The notes: generated by a model from the letters alone, not told the origin. DNA of 64,000 nt from Salipaludibacillus sp. CUR1 (GCF_021028955.1 NZ_JAIWPE010000095.1:1-64000); one strand, 5' to 3'; positions 16,173 through 25,969 are shown, counted from the first letter of the stretch. Translations and numbers: made by a program.

Positions 16173-16703
16173 GTGTTAAAACAATTTATTCCTGATCAAT
16201 ATGTTCAATCAGTTTATGATATCTCTATTGAAAAATTGAAAGAGAAAGGGGTTAAGGGGATTATAACCGACCTCGATAATACTCTCGTCGAATGGGACAG
16301 AGCTGAAGCTACAAAAGAGCTGACTGCATGGTTTAAGAAACTGAGGGATCATGATTTTCAAATTGTAATTGTATCCAATAATAATGAGGCAAGGGTTAAA
16401 AAGTTCGCTTCGCCTCATAACATCACTTTTATTTACAGGGCAAGGAAGCCGTCGAGCCGGGCTTTTAAGACAGCCTGTAACTTAATGAATTTAAAAAGAG
16501 AAGAAACGGTAGTGGTGGGAGACCAGCTGCTGACAGATATTCTTGGGGGGAACCGTGGAGGTTTTCAAACCATCCTGGTCGTTCCCGTAGCAGAGAATGA
16601 CGGGTTTTTTACTAAATTCAACCGAAGGATAGAACGCCGGGTGTTTCAGGCGATGAAGAGAAAGGGGTTAATTGAATGGGAGAAATCGGACGGGAGCAGC
16701 TGA
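16173..16703 (+). CDS. yqeG: YqeG family HAD IIIA-type phosphatase
   Basis: This 176-residue cytosolic HAD-superfamily protein has motif I DLDNTLVEWD (near residue 36), motif II VSNNNEAR and motif IV GDQLLTDILGGNRGG. The conserved aspartates are intact, so phosphatase activity is likely. The substrate is not known. It starts at GTG after a GAGGGAC ribosome site and overlaps yqeH by 28 bases, heading the yqeG-yqeM operon conserved in Bacillaceae. Confidence 0.92.
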   Translation: MLKQFIPDQYVQSVYDISIEKLKEKGVKGIITDLDNTLVEWDRAEATKELTAWFKKLRDHDFQIVIVSNNNEARVKKFASPHNITFIYRARKPSSRAFKTACNLMNLKREETVVVGDQLLTDILGGNRGGFQTILVVPVAENDGFFTKFNRRIERRVFQAMKRKGLIEWEKSDGSS

Positions 16704-17794
16704 TCTGCTCAGGTTGCGGAGTAAAGATTCAAACAGAGAACAAAGGGGAATTAGGCTATGCGCCTCCTTCCTCCTTAAGCAGAGAAGTGATCATCTGCCA
16801 GAGATGCTACAGATTAAAACATTATAATGAAGTGCAGGATGTCTCATTAACAGATGATGACTTTTTGAAAATATTAACTGAATTAGGAAAAAAAGAGGCA
16901 TTGATCGTAAAAATAGTTGATATTTTTGATTTTGAAGGCAGCTGGCTGCCGGGTTTACATCGTTTCGCAGGGAAAAACCCGGTACTTCTTGTTGGAAATA
17001 AAGCAGACCTCTTGCCGAAATCAGTGAAAAGCTCTAAAGTCATTCAATGGATGAAAAAAGCAGCTAAAGATTATGGTTTAAAACCAGCAGATGTTCATCT
17101 AATGAGTGCTAAAACAGGAGATTCAATTATGGAGGTCGCTAACCTTATTGAAGAGCACAGAGATGGACGGGATGTGTATGTAGTTGGGAGTACGAATACC
17201 GGAAAATCAAGCTTTATCAACCGTTTATTAAAGGAATTCGGTGCTGAGGAAGATATGTTAATTACGACATCCAACATCCCAGGCACAACTTTGGATATGA
17301 TCGATGTACCGCTTGATGACGGATCTTTTCTTTACGACACTCCCGGAATAATCAATCACCACCAAATAGCCCATTTACTGGATAAAAACGAATTAAAAGT
17401 GATTTCCCCTAAAAAAGAGGTAAAACCAAAAGTTTTTCAGCTTAATGAGGCCCAGACATTATTTTTTGGCGGTTTAGGGCGTGTTGACTTTATAAGCGGC
17501 GAACCCCAGTCATTTATAGTGTATATGTCAAATGATCTGACTATCCACCGTACCAAAACAGAAAAAGCAGCCGAGCTGTACGAACAGCATCTTGGGGATA
17601 TGCTGTCCCCGCCTTTTGAAAAAAACAAAGAGAGCTTTCCCGAACTCGTGAAAAAAGAGTGGAAGGTTGAACCGGGCAAATATGATCTTATTTTTTCCGG
17701 GCTTGGATGGGTGACAATCAGCGGGTCGGGAAGTGTGATTCGGACATTTGCTCCTAAAGGTGTCAACGTCAATATAAGGTCGTCCATATTTTAA
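16676..17794 (+). CDS. yqeH: Ribosome biogenesis GTPase YqeH
   Basis: This 372-residue circularly permuted GTPase is needed for 30S subunit assembly (established in B. subtilis). An N-terminal zinc finger (CSGCGVKIQ...CQRCYRLKHYNEV) precedes the permuted G motifs: G4 GNKADLL near residue 104, G5 MSAKTG, then G1 GSTNTGKSS near 171, the G2-like threonines of SNIPGTT, and G3 DTPG. A C-terminal RNA-binding part follows. It overlaps yqeG and is followed by aroE after 56 bases. Confidence 0.95.
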   Translation: MGEIGREQLICSGCGVKIQTENKGELGYAPPSSLSREVIICQRCYRLKHYNEVQDVSLTDDDFLKILTELGKKEALIVKIVDIFDFEGSWLPGLHRFAGKNPVLLVGNKADLLPKSVKSSKVIQWMKKAAKDYGLKPADVHLMSAKTGDSIMEVANLIEEHRDGRDVYVVGSTNTGKSSFINRLLKEFGAEEDMLITTSNIPGTTLDMIDVPLDDGSFLYDTPGIINHHQIAHLLDKNELKVISPKKEVKPKVFQLNEAQTLFFGGLGRVDFISGEPQSFIVYMSNDLTIHRTKTEKAAELYEQHLGDMLSPPFEKNKESFPELVKKEWKVEPGKYDLIFSGLGWVTISGSGSVIRTFAPKGVNVNIRSSIF

Positions 17795-17850
17795 AAGACG
17801 GGGCGCTTAAACAGGAAAGTAAAATACAGTTTAATTAGGAAGGGATAACA

Positions 17851-18687
17851 GTGAAGCAAATATACGGAGTCATAGGAAACCCTGTTGGTCACAGTCTTTC
17901 GCCCGATATGCATGAAGAAGCATTTCGGGAACTAAATATAAACGCTTCATACCATGCTTTCTTAGTTCCTGATGGCCGTCTGCAGCAAGCGGTTGACGGA
18001 ATAAGAGGGCTCGGGATAAGAGGCGTGAACGTGACGCTTCCTCATAAAGTAGAGGTTATGAATTATTTAGACGAAATCCATCCGTTAGCTGAAGAAATAG
18101 GCGCCGTTAATACCATCGTTAATGAAAATGGAAAGCTTACTGGATATAATACTGATGGCGAGGGATATGTGCATGGTTTAATGCCGATCCTGCCGAAAGA
18201 ATTAAAGAATATACGGGCTTTAATAATTGGCTCAGGAGGAGCTGCAAAAGCAGCTGCCGTTACTCTGGCTAAATACAATATTCATGGGCTTGTCATTGCT
18301 AACCGGACTGTTGAAAAGGCTTATGCACTGGCAAAAATATGTGAGGAGTGGACGGAATCTTCCGCTATTAATTTAGGCAGAGCTCAGGCCAGGCTGACTG
18401 AATTTGATTTAATTATTAATACAACCTCCATAGGAATGAGCCCGGATACAGGTAAAATGCCGCTATCTCTTGAAACTCTGTCTGAGGGGACCGTAGTCAG
18501 CGATTTAATTTATACGCCGGCTAAAACGAGGTGGCTTCAGGATGCTGAAGCCCGGGGGGCAATTATTCAAAACGGCCTGGATATGTTTATAAATCAGGGC
18601 GCACTTGCATTTGAAAAATGGACGGGCCAGGAAGCGCCGAGGGAAATCATGAAAAAGAAAGTTATAGGAAAACTGGGAGGTAAATAA
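17851..18687 (+). CDS. aroE: Shikimate dehydrogenase (NADP+)
   Basis: This 278-residue cytosolic enzyme reduces 3-dehydroshikimate to shikimate in the chorismate pathway. Substrate-binding motifs GHSLSPDMHEEA and NVTLPHK (with the catalytic Lys), the nucleotide-binding GSGGAAKA and the TSIGMSP segment are intact. It starts at GTG behind AAGGGAT. The stop codon overlaps the yhbY start by one base. Its place inside a ribosome-assembly operon is the usual one in Bacillus. Confidence 0.95.
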   Translation: MKQIYGVIGNPVGHSLSPDMHEEAFRELNINASYHAFLVPDGRLQQAVDGIRGLGIRGVNVTLPHKVEVMNYLDEIHPLAEEIGAVNTIVNENGKLTGYNTDGEGYVHGLMPILPKELKNIRALIIGSGGAAKAAAVTLAKYNIHGLVIANRTVEKAYALAKICEEWTESSAINLGRAQARLTEFDLIINTTSIGMSPDTGKMPLSLETLSEGTVVSDLIYTPAKTRWLQDAEARGAIIQNGLDMFINQGALAFEKWTGQEAPREIMKKKVIGKLGGK

Positions 18688-18980
18688 TGCTTACTGGAAA
18701 ACAAAAACGCTTTTTAAGAAGTGAAGCACACCATTTAAAACCGATTTTTCAAGTTGGAAAAGCCGGAGTCAATCCGAATCTTATTAAACAAGTCGACGAT
18801 GCTCTTGAAGCAAGAGAATTGATTAAAGTGAGTATTCTTCAAAACTGTGCGGAAGATAAAGATGACGCCGCCCGGGAAATAGCCTCAGGGGCAAAAGCTG
18901 ATGTGGTACAAGTCATTGGGAATACTATTATTTTATATAAAGAATCGGAAGAAAATAAAAAGATAGAGCTTCCTGATTAA
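18687..18980 (+). CDS. yhbY: YhbY-family ribosome assembly RNA-binding protein
   Basis: This 97-residue CRM-domain protein is the B. subtilis YqeI equivalent. The hallmark QVGKAGVN (GxxG-like RNA-binding loop) and the LRSEAHHLKPI start segment are present. Family members associate with pre-50S ribosomal particles. Its start is coupled to the aroE stop codon. Confidence 0.93.
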   Translation: MLTGKQKRFLRSEAHHLKPIFQVGKAGVNPNLIKQVDDALEARELIKVSILQNCAEDKDDAAREIASGAKADVVQVIGNTIILYKESEENKKIELPD

Positions 18981-18993
18981 TCTGGGGGTTATT

Positions 18994-19569
18994 ATGAAGA
19001 AAGTTGGTCTGCTGGGGGGGACTTTTGACCCTCCGCATCTTGGACATTTGATTATGGCTGAGGAAGCCAGATTAAAGAAAAAGCTTGATGAAATCTGGTG
19101 GATGCCGAATCATATTCCTCCACATAAAAAGCTGGCGTCCGGTATTTCTGAACAAGACCGGATTAAGCTTGTTGCCAAGGCGGCAGAACTGCATCCGGCA
19201 TACAGGCTTTGCACATTAGAAATGGAAAGGTCAGGTCCCTCTTATACGGTTGACACCGTCAGGCTCCTTCAAAAGGAATATTCTAATAAACAATTTTATT
19301 TTATTATGGGAGGAGACAGTTTAAATAATTTCCACAAGTGGTATAAATATGACCAATTAAAAGAAATGATCCCTTTTATTGTTATCTCACGGCCGGGCTT
19401 TTTAATATCTGATGCAGACGCACCTTCCCGCATGACTGTGCTGGATGATGTGAGTGTGGAATTATCCTCAACTTATATCAGAAAGAGTTTAAAAGAAGGG
19501 GCCATCAACCGGTTTGTGTTGCCAGAAGGAGTTTACGAATATATAAAGGAGAATCATTTATATGAATGA
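18994..19569 (+). CDS. nadD: Nicotinate-nucleotide adenylyltransferase
   Basis: This 191-residue enzyme makes deamido-NAD from nicotinate mononucleotide and ATP, an essential NAD biosynthesis step. The nucleotidyltransferase signatures GGTFDPPHLGHL near the N-terminus and SSTYIRKSL near the C-terminus are intact, as is MGGDSLNNFHKW. The stop codon overlaps yqeK by eight bases. Confidence 0.95.
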   Translation: MKKVGLLGGTFDPPHLGHLIMAEEARLKKKLDEIWWMPNHIPPHKKLASGISEQDRIKLVAKAAELHPAYRLCTLEMERSGPSYTVDTVRLLQKEYSNKQFYFIMGGDSLNNFHKWYKYDQLKEMIPFIVISRPGFLISDADAPSRMTVLDDVSVELSSTYIRKSLKEGAINRFVLPEGVYEYIKENHLYE

Positions 19570-20140
19570 AGCGCAGGCGTTTGAAATTGTCCGAAAGGCT
19601 TTAAAGCCGCGGAGGTTCGAGCATACAGAACGCGTGGTCTCAGAAGCTTCCAAGTTAGCTGAAAGATTTGGCGGAAATTTGGAGAAAATAAGGCTTGCAG
19701 CTATCCTGCATGACTATGCGAAATATCGTTCTTATGATGAAATGAGATCGACTGTGTTAAATAACAGGCATCTGCCGAACAGACTTCTTGAATACGGTAA
19801 TGAACTGCTTCATTCTTTTGTGGGAGCCGTGTATGTTCAGGAAGAATTGAAAGTGAATGATGATATTATATTATCTGCAATCCGGTATCATACGACGGGA
19901 AGAGCTGGCATGACAATAGAAGAAAAGATTGTTTTTTTAGCTGATTATATTGAACCTGGAAGAACCTTTCCTGAAGCCGGTCAAGTAAGAGAAACAGCCG
20001 GAACCGATTTGGATAAAGGCTGTCTTGAAGCTTTGAGGAATACGATTGTTTTTCTTTCAGAAAAGTCATTGCCTGTGTATCCTGACACGTTTGAAGCTTA
20101 TAATGAGTTTGCAATAAATATGAGAAAGTATGGAGGGTAA
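19562..20140 (+). CDS. yqeK: HD-domain Ap4A hydrolase (symmetrical) YqeK
   Basis: This 192-residue HD-superfamily phosphohydrolase splits diadenosine tetraphosphate into two ADP (shown for the YqeK family). Metal-binding residues are in HTERV, LHDYAKY and RYHTTGRAGM. ADYIEPGR, typical of YqeK, is present. It overlaps nadD and is followed 6 bases later by rsfS. Confidence 0.93.
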   Translation: MNEAQAFEIVRKALKPRRFEHTERVVSEASKLAERFGGNLEKIRLAAILHDYAKYRSYDEMRSTVLNNRHLPNRLLEYGNELLHSFVGAVYVQEELKVNDDIILSAIRYHTTGRAGMTIEEKIVFLADYIEPGRTFPEAGQVRETAGTDLDKGCLEALRNTIVFLSEKSLPVYPDTFEAYNEFAINMRKYGG

Positions 20141-20146
20141 TACTTT

Positions 20147-20503
20147 ATGGAACCAAAAGATAAACTGGACCTTGCTGTAAGAGCAGTTGATGATAAAAAC
20201 GCCCATCAAATTACTGCACTGAACATGCAGGAAGTTTCCCTGATGGCTGATTATTTTGTTATCTGTCATGGTAATTCAGAGACACAGGTGGAAGCAATTG
20301 CAAGAGAAGTAAAAGACCGGGCTAATATTGCAGGACTTGATGTAAAAAGACTTGAAGGTCTCGAAGATGCCAGATGGGTTCTGATTGACCTGAATGATGT
20401 CATTGTGCACGTTTTTCATAAAGATGAGAGACCGTATTATAATCTGGAAAAACTTTGGGGCGACGCTCCTGTAATGGAGCTTGAAAACATTATTCAGCCG
20501 TAA
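20147..20503 (+). CDS. rsfS: Ribosome silencing factor
   Basis: This 118-residue protein of the RsfS/YbeB/Iojap family binds L14 of the 50S subunit and blocks subunit joining in starved cells (established). Characteristic segments are ADYFVICHGNSETQVEAIA and EGLEDARWVLIDLNDVIVHVF. It is the normal length and sits in the operon, followed by a methyltransferase. Confidence 0.95.
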   Translation: MEPKDKLDLAVRAVDDKNAHQITALNMQEVSLMADYFVICHGNSETQVEAIAREVKDRANIAGLDVKRLEGLEDARWVLIDLNDVIVHVFHKDERPYYNLEKLWGDAPVMELENIIQP

Positions 20504-20531
20504 GGCGTGATGCTGGAAAGAGAGTGATGAA

Positions 20532-21263
20532 ATGACCCTTGAGCACTTTGCGTCCCTGTATGATGCTCTTATGGAAGATGCACCTTATGAATCCTGGATG
20601 ACCTATGCCAGCAGGCATTTAAAAGAAGGCGGAAACGTAGTCGATGTAGCCTGCGGGACAGGAACGTTTACACTCATGATGGCAGAGCATGGTTTTAATA
20701 TGGCAGGAGCAGATCTATCCCAGGATATGCTGACAGTAGCTGAAGATAAAGTCCGCCAAAGTTCGCAAAATATTCCTTTATATTTACAGGATATGTGTGA
20801 GTTGAGCGGTTTTACTGAATTGGACGGCGTTACTTTATTCTGTGACGGCATCAATTATCTTAATAAGGAAGAAGATGTAAAGAAAACCTTCCGAAAAATT
20901 GCCCTCGCTTTAAAGCCGGGAGGGGTTTTTCTGTTTGATGCCCATTCTCCTTATAAAATGGAACATATTTTTGACAATCAGCTCTATGGGGAAAATGAAG
21001 AATCATTATCATACATGTGGTTTTGTGAACCGGAAAATGAACCATTAAGTGTCCGCCATTCGCTTACTTTTTTTATGAAAAATAAAGAAGGTACTTATGA
21101 ACGCCTGGACGAAGAGCATTACCAGCGTACGTTCCTTCCGCGGGAATATTTAAACTGGCTGAAAGAAGCAGGTTTTGATCACATAGAAATAACCGGCGGG
21201 TTTGGCGAAGAAGAACTTAAAGATGACGACGATAGAGTCTTTTTTAAAGCTGTAAAAAAGTAG
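20532..21263 (+). CDS. yqeM: Class I SAM-dependent methyltransferase (YqeM)
   Basis: This 243-residue cytosolic methyltransferase has the SAM-binding motif I VDVACGTGTF near residue 37, an acidic residue at the end of the next strand (AGADLS), and an FDAHSPYKM motif. The substrate is unknown. It is the last gene of the yqeG operon and converges on comER. A perfect hairpin between them terminates both. Confidence 0.88.
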   Translation: MTLEHFASLYDALMEDAPYESWMTYASRHLKEGGNVVDVACGTGTFTLMMAEHGFNMAGADLSQDMLTVAEDKVRQSSQNIPLYLQDMCELSGFTELDGVTLFCDGINYLNKEEDVKKTFRKIALALKPGGVFLFDAHSPYKMEHIFDNQLYGENEESLSYMWFCEPENEPLSVRHSLTFFMKNKEGTYERLDEEHYQRTFLPREYLNWLKEAGFDHIEITGGFGEEELKDDDDRVFFKAVKK

Positions 21264-21291
21264 TTAGCAATTTTAATAAGGTGAGGTATAA

Positions 21292-21323
21292 TAAAAGAAG
21301 CTGGTTCAGACCAGCTTCTTTTA
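21292..21323. terminator. Bidirectional terminator, yqeM and comER
   Basis: A perfect 14-bp stem (TAAAAGAAGCTGGT with ACCAGCTTCTTTTA) carries a TCAG loop. The right arm includes the comER stop codon, so the terminator overlaps the end of that gene. Confidence 0.9.
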
Positions 21324-22160
21324 TCTTCGCATTTTCTTCTGAATGCCTTTACGGTCTTCCTGATACTTCTTTTCTGTTTCCCTGAACAGCTTGTGAAACA
21401 TATCCCCTGTTTCATTGTTTAATACTTTTAAACCCACACCGGTTACACCACCTGGCACGGTAACTCTTTTTTGTAAAGAGGACAAATCAAAATAATTTTG
21501 CTTCATCAGTTCTCCGTACCCTATAAGCATGGATTCCGCAATAGCGGTGGCAGTTTTCTCATCAATGTTCCTCTCTTCGACAGCCCCTTTAATCATTCGC
21601 TCCACAAGAAAACTTATAAATGCAGGACCGCAGCTGGCTATATCGGAAGCAACCCGTGTAACAGAAGGATCTATTAACACAGGTGTTGATATGGTTGAAA
21701 ATAAGTCTCTCAAATCATTACGCATACCTTCTGTACATCTTTCACTGAATGTAATCAAAGAAGGTCCCGTAAGAGAAAGATTCACAATACTTGGAATAAA
21801 TCTGGCGACCGGAATTTCCTGATTATTAACAAGTAATTCTGTTTCTTCTACTTGTAAAGGGCTGGTAATAGTGATAATAACCTGGCCTGGCTTGATGTGA
21901 GCTGATAACTTATCCAGCACGGTCACCATTTCCAATGGCTTGGTGCATATAAACAGCCATTCGGCCTCTTTTGCAATTGACAAAGCATCCTGATGAATGT
22001 GTATACCCCGGTATTTTTCCTGGAGCGCCTTTGCTTTGTGAAGACTGCGGTTTGTCACATGGAAATGATCTTCTGGTGCTCCAGCTTTTATAAATGCTTC
22101 AATTAACAGGCTCCCCATGCTTCCTGTACCGATAAAACCTAATTTTTTCACCACTATCAC
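21321..22160 (-). CDS. comER: Late competence protein ComER (ProC-like)
   Basis: This 279-residue protein is related to pyrroline-5-carboxylate reductase, with the N-terminal nucleotide-binding GFIGTGSMGSLLIEAF and a C-terminal dimerisation domain (PGGVTGVGLKVL). In B. subtilis comER lies opposite the comEABC operon exactly as here. Its catalytic role is unclear. A genuine ProC activity is possible, but position favours ComER. Confidence 0.88.
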   Translation of the reverse strand: MIVVKKLGFIGTGSMGSLLIEAFIKAGAPEDHFHVTNRSLHKAKALQEKYRGIHIHQDALSIAKEAEWLFICTKPLEMVTVLDKLSAHIKPGQVIITITSPLQVEETELLVNNQEIPVARFIPSIVNLSLTGPSLITFSERCTEGMRNDLRDLFSTISTPVLIDPSVTRVASDIASCGPAFISFLVERMIKGAVEERNIDEKTATAIAESMLIGYGELMKQNYFDLSSLQKRVTVPGGVTGVGLKVLNNETGDMFHKLFRETEKKYQEDRKGIQKKMRR

Positions 22161-22226
22161 TCCTTATAGTCCATCTTTAAAAGATATGAAATAAAAGATA
22201 TTTAATGATAAGAAAGGGGGAAAAAG

Positions 22227-22868
22227 ATGAATGTTCTTAAAGACCTGCTTCCTCAAAAAGGCTTATTCATGGTTATCGGAGGTGCAGTCTCAGTTGCATT
22301 ATTTCTAATTTTCTTTTTGCCGGCGGGTGAAAAGGGAGAAAGTGAGAAGGAGCAGCATGCGGTGTTTCCATGGGAAGAGGAAACCGGTGAAGAGGAGGTT
22401 TCTGAAAGTCAGGAAGCTTTTAAGCAGGAAACCTTCATAGTTGACATAAAAGGAGAAGTTGTAAACACAGGAATATATACCGTGGAAGAAGGTGAAAGGG
22501 TGCAGGATGCGATCTTAAAAGCTGGCGGGTTCACAGGAAATGCAAATGATAAACTAATTAATTTAGCAGAACGCTGTTATGACGAGATGGTTATTTACGT
22601 ACCGTCTATGGATGAAGAATATGAAAATATCCTCCCTGCAAGTCCTGCCCAGGCGGGAACTTCTTCTCAACAGGAAGGTATCTTAATTAACTCAGCATCT
22701 GCTGAAGAACTGACTGCACTGCCGGGTATTGGTCCTGCTAAAGCTGACGCCATTATAAATTACAGAGATGAAAACGGACCGTTTAAGAGTGGGGAGGAGT
22801 TAAAAGAAGTGCCGGGCATAGGCGAAAAAACATTGGAAAATATCGTTGATAAAATAATTATCAGATAA
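22227..22868 (+). CDS. comEA: Competence DNA receptor ComEA
   Basis: This 213-residue protein is anchored by one N-terminal helix (residues 14-31). An acidic linker, a SLBB/beta-grasp segment (FIVDIKGEVVNTGIYTVEEGERV) and a C-terminal tandem helix-hairpin-helix that binds DNA follow. The HhH loops LPGIGPAKADAI and VPGIGEKTLENI are intact. ComEA brings double-stranded DNA to the ComEC channel during transformation (established). It has a GAAAGGGGG ribosome site. No clear ComK box was seen upstream. Confidence 0.95.
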   Translation: MNVLKDLLPQKGLFMVIGGAVSVALFLIFFLPAGEKGESEKEQHAVFPWEEETGEEEVSESQEAFKQETFIVDIKGEVVNTGIYTVEEGERVQDAILKAGGFTGNANDKLINLAERCYDEMVIYVPSMDEEYENILPASPAQAGTSSQQEGILINSASAEELTALPGIGPAKADAIINYRDENGPFKSGEELKEVPGIGEKTLENIVDKIIIR

Positions 22869-22968
22869 AATGGTTAAGTGGCGTTGACGCCAGCCCTGTA
22901 ACTTGTCTACACTTGTTTAAGACCTGAAGCGTGTCTTTAAAATTAATCATCCAGGAGGTTTAAATATA

Positions 22969-23538
22969 ATGGAAAGAATTTCATGGCACCAGTATTTTAT
23001 GGCGCAGAGCCATCTGCTTGCTTTAAGGAGCACCTGTACGAGGTTAATGGTAGGAGCCACCATAGTCAGAGATAAACGGATCATCGCTGGCGGGTATAAT
23101 GGGTCTATTTCGGGCGGTAAACACTGTATTGATGAAGGGTGTTTTTTAATAGATAATCATTGTGTCCGTACGATTCACGCTGAAATAAATGCTTTGCTTC
23201 AGTGTGCCAAATTTGGTGTGCCTGCCGAAGGTGCAGAAATTTATGTTACTCATTTCCCATGTTTAAATTGCTGTAAATCTATTATTCAGGCAGGGATTAA
23301 GAAAGTGTATTACGCTGAAGATTATAAAAATCACGATTTTGCAGTGGAGCTTTTTGAGCAGGCTGGTGTGGCCGTGGAACAAGTGGAGCTGGAGGAGATG
23401 ATTCTCGATACAAAAAACAGGGAAAAGCTCTCTTTTACAGCCCGGTTATTAAAGCAACTGGAGGAACGTGGAGCGGAGAACGAAGAAATAGCCAAATTAA
23501 AGGAAGAGGCAAACCGTCTTTATACATCTTCTACATAA
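22969..23538 (+). CDS. comEB: dCMP deaminase family protein ComEB
   Basis: This 189-residue zinc-dependent deaminase has HAEINALLQCAKFG and the PCLNCCKSI metal motif. The start segment SWHQYFMAQSHLLALRSTC is typical of ComEB. Deoxycytidylate deamination supplies dUMP. In B. subtilis it is not required for DNA uptake although it lies in the com operon. A charged coiled C-terminal tail follows residue 155. Confidence 0.94.
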   Translation: MERISWHQYFMAQSHLLALRSTCTRLMVGATIVRDKRIIAGGYNGSISGGKHCIDEGCFLIDNHCVRTIHAEINALLQCAKFGVPAEGAEIYVTHFPCLNCCKSIIQAGIKKVYYAEDYKNHDFAVELFEQAGVAVEQVELEEMILDTKNREKLSFTARLLKQLEERGAENEEIAKLKEEANRLYTSST

Positions 23539-23601
23539 CAAAGGGGGAAGCAGCCAGCTTTCCCTGTCTCCTTCCCTTAAAACTGTTTTCAGGAGGCAGT
23601 C

Positions 23602-25911
23602 ATGAAACCAAGGTTCTATTGCACCGTTTATTTTGCTGTAAGCGGATTGGCATTCTCACTCCTCGGCCTGAACTTCTGGTCCATTACTTTTATTATCTTC
23701 GGTCTTCTCCCTCACTTAAAATATATTACCCGCAGACAGACAGGCTGGACACTGGCCATATATTCTCTTACAGCCCTTTTATTCTTTACTTACGGAAGTA
23801 TGTATACAAGTAAAATCGAAACGAATCTGACAGGACACGAAACAAATTTTCAAGGAGTTATTAAGTCAGTTCCCAGGCTGACTTCCTCAGAATTAAACTG
23901 GTCATTTCAGCTGAAACTGGATACTGGAGAATTCATTCAAGTCTATCTGCCTGATGAAATGGATTCTTCTGAACCTTCCCTTTATGAGACGTGCTACTTT
24001 AAAGGCAAGCTTGAGCAGCCCTCCCCTCGTAAAAATCCCTACACATTTGACTACAAAAAATATTTATATGAGCAAAAAATTCATTGGCTTGTAAAGGTTC
24101 AGTCCTCTCATGTTTATTGTGAAGAGCCGAAAGTGCCGCTGTTAAAAAACCTGGGCAGCTGGCGAAGCCGAAAAATCTCCCGTATGGCTCAAGAGGATGA
24201 GAAAGAAATTGCAGCTTTAATAACTGCTCTCGTTTTCGGAGACAGATCCTTTATAGATAAGGAAAAAATTGATTTTTATCGCCGGTTCGGTATTTTGCAC
24301 CTACTCGCTGTTTCGGGCCTTCATGTAGGCCTTATTACTTTTGCTGCTTACTATCTGTTATACAGAGCAGGTTTTACAAGGGAAACGGCAGGTACAATTG
24401 TGTTATTGCTGCTGCCTGTTTATATTGTGATTGCAGGAGGAGCACCTTCTGTTATTCGTGCCTCACTAATGTGTATGTTAGTTATACTTTCGTTCAAAAT
24501 GAAACTGAAAATATCAATTCTCGATATTATTTCTGCTGTGTGCCTGGCATTATTAATTTATAATCCGCTTTATTTATTTCACTTAGGCTTTCAGCTTTCC
24601 TTTCTCACCACTTTCTCTCTTCTGCTGTCTAAATCTATTCTTACTGACAGTTCCCGTCTTATTCTCCTGGCTAAAACTTCTACTATAGCCCAAATGATTT
24701 CTTTTCCACTGACTCTTTATCATTTCTATGAGTTTCCTGTCCTTTTTCTGCCCATGAATTTGCTGTTTATTCCGTTCATATCTTTTTGGATCTTACCCCT
24801 TTCATTTTTAACGGTGCTCTTACAGCCGGTTTCCGGGAAATTATCGGATTTGCTGCTCTCTATTGGTTCTGCAAGTATTCATTTGATTGACAGGCTTACT
24901 CTGTATTTTTCAGAAGTACCCTGGACTGTTGCCGTCTTAGGCCAGCCTTCTGACTTTATGCTCTGGTTAATGATAATAACAGTCGTTATAAGCCTTCTCC
25001 TGTTTGAAAGTCAGCGGATAAGCTTAAGAGTAATGGGATGCAGTCTGGTAGCTGGGATCGTCTTTCTGCAGGCTTTTATGCCATATTTTAAAGAGGAAGG
25101 GTCTGTAACTATGCTTGATGTCGGGCAGGGTGATGCTTTTGTAATTGAGTTGCCGTATAGAAAGGGGGTTTATCTGATAGATACAGGAGGCATCATGCCT
25201 TGGGATAATGGGCAAACGCTTAACAGGAATGAATCGACAGGGCCTGGGATGTATGTAATTGAACCTTTTTTAAAGGCAAAAGGAATTAAAAGAATTGACA
25301 AGCTTATTCTCACACACGGGCATTTTGACCATATTGGTGAAACATGTTATCTGACTGATAAATTTACGATAGCAGAGGCTTATTATCCCAAATCGCAATC
25401 GATACCTGAGGAAGCCAAGAATAGCCTTGAATGCCTTGTGGAAGACCGTATACCTCTTATATTTGCTGAAAAAGGAATGGGGTGGACGGAAGGAAAAGAC
25501 TGGTTTTATATTCTCCATCCTGAAGGCGATGAGGATAAGGAAAATGCCCGGTCAATTGTCATTTTGGCATCAGTTAACAACGTCACATTATTATTTACAG
25601 GAGATCTGGAAGAAGAAGGAGAGAATAGGCTTTTAAGGAATTTTCCAGACTTAAAAGCAGACATCTTAAAAGTGGCTCATCACGGCAGTTTATCTTCTTC
25701 ACAGGAGGAATTTCTGGCACAGGTAAGCCCGCATGCCGGCTTGATTTCCGCAGGAGAGAACAATCGTTACGGCCATCCCCATACTGAGGTCACAAATTTG
25801 ATGGACAGTAAAGAAATACTTATTTTCAGAACTGATAAACACGGAGCGGTGACGGTGAAATTAAAGGATGGCGATTATACAATTACTCCTTTTTTATTAG
25901 AAGAGCAGTAA
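23602..25911 (+). CDS. comEC: DNA internalization-related competence protein ComEC/Rec2
   Basis: This 769-residue membrane channel passes single-stranded DNA into the cell. An N-terminal DUF4131 region with an OB-like soluble loop (about residues 70-190) is followed by the multi-helix competence domain (LLAVSGLHVGL near residue 236). The C-terminal metallo-beta-lactamase domain contains MLDVGQGDAFVIE, the metal-binding HGHFDHIGE, and VAHHGS. All metal ligands look present, so nuclease activity is possible. It is the last gene of comEABC, and convergent yqzM follows. Confidence 0.95.
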   Translation: MKPRFYCTVYFAVSGLAFSLLGLNFWSITFIIFGLLPHLKYITRRQTGWTLAIYSLTALLFFTYGSMYTSKIETNLTGHETNFQGVIKSVPRLTSSELNWSFQLKLDTGEFIQVYLPDEMDSSEPSLYETCYFKGKLEQPSPRKNPYTFDYKKYLYEQKIHWLVKVQSSHVYCEEPKVPLLKNLGSWRSRKISRMAQEDEKEIAALITALVFGDRSFIDKEKIDFYRRFGILHLLAVSGLHVGLITFAAYYLLYRAGFTRETAGTIVLLLLPVYIVIAGGAPSVIRASLMCMLVILSFKMKLKISILDIISAVCLALLIYNPLYLFHLGFQLSFLTTFSLLLSKSILTDSSRLILLAKTSTIAQMISFPLTLYHFYEFPVLFLPMNLLFIPFISFWILPLSFLTVLLQPVSGKLSDLLLSIGSASIHLIDRLTLYFSEVPWTVAVLGQPSDFMLWLMIITVVISLLLFESQRISLRVMGCSLVAGIVFLQAFMPYFKEEGSVTMLDVGQGDAFVIELPYRKGVYLIDTGGIMPWDNGQTLNRNESTGPGMYVIEPFLKAKGIKRIDKLILTHGHFDHIGETCYLTDKFTIAEAYYPKSQSIPEEAKNSLECLVEDRIPLIFAEKGMGWTEGKDWFYILHPEGDEDKENARSIVILASVNNVTLLFTGDLEEEGENRLLRNFPDLKADILKVAHHGSLSSSQEEFLAQVSPHAGLISAGENNRYGHPHTEVTNLMDSKEILIFRTDKHGAVTVKLKDGDYTITPFLLEEQ

Positions 25912-25969
25912 GCGGGCACTTTAAATCTTATTAAGAGCGTAACGTAAAAAATCTGTTTGGAAAACAAAT

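Noticed and set aside
22161-22226. ComK box before comEA
   Set aside because: AAAAGATAT words are present but no AAAA-5-TTTT pair with proper spacing.
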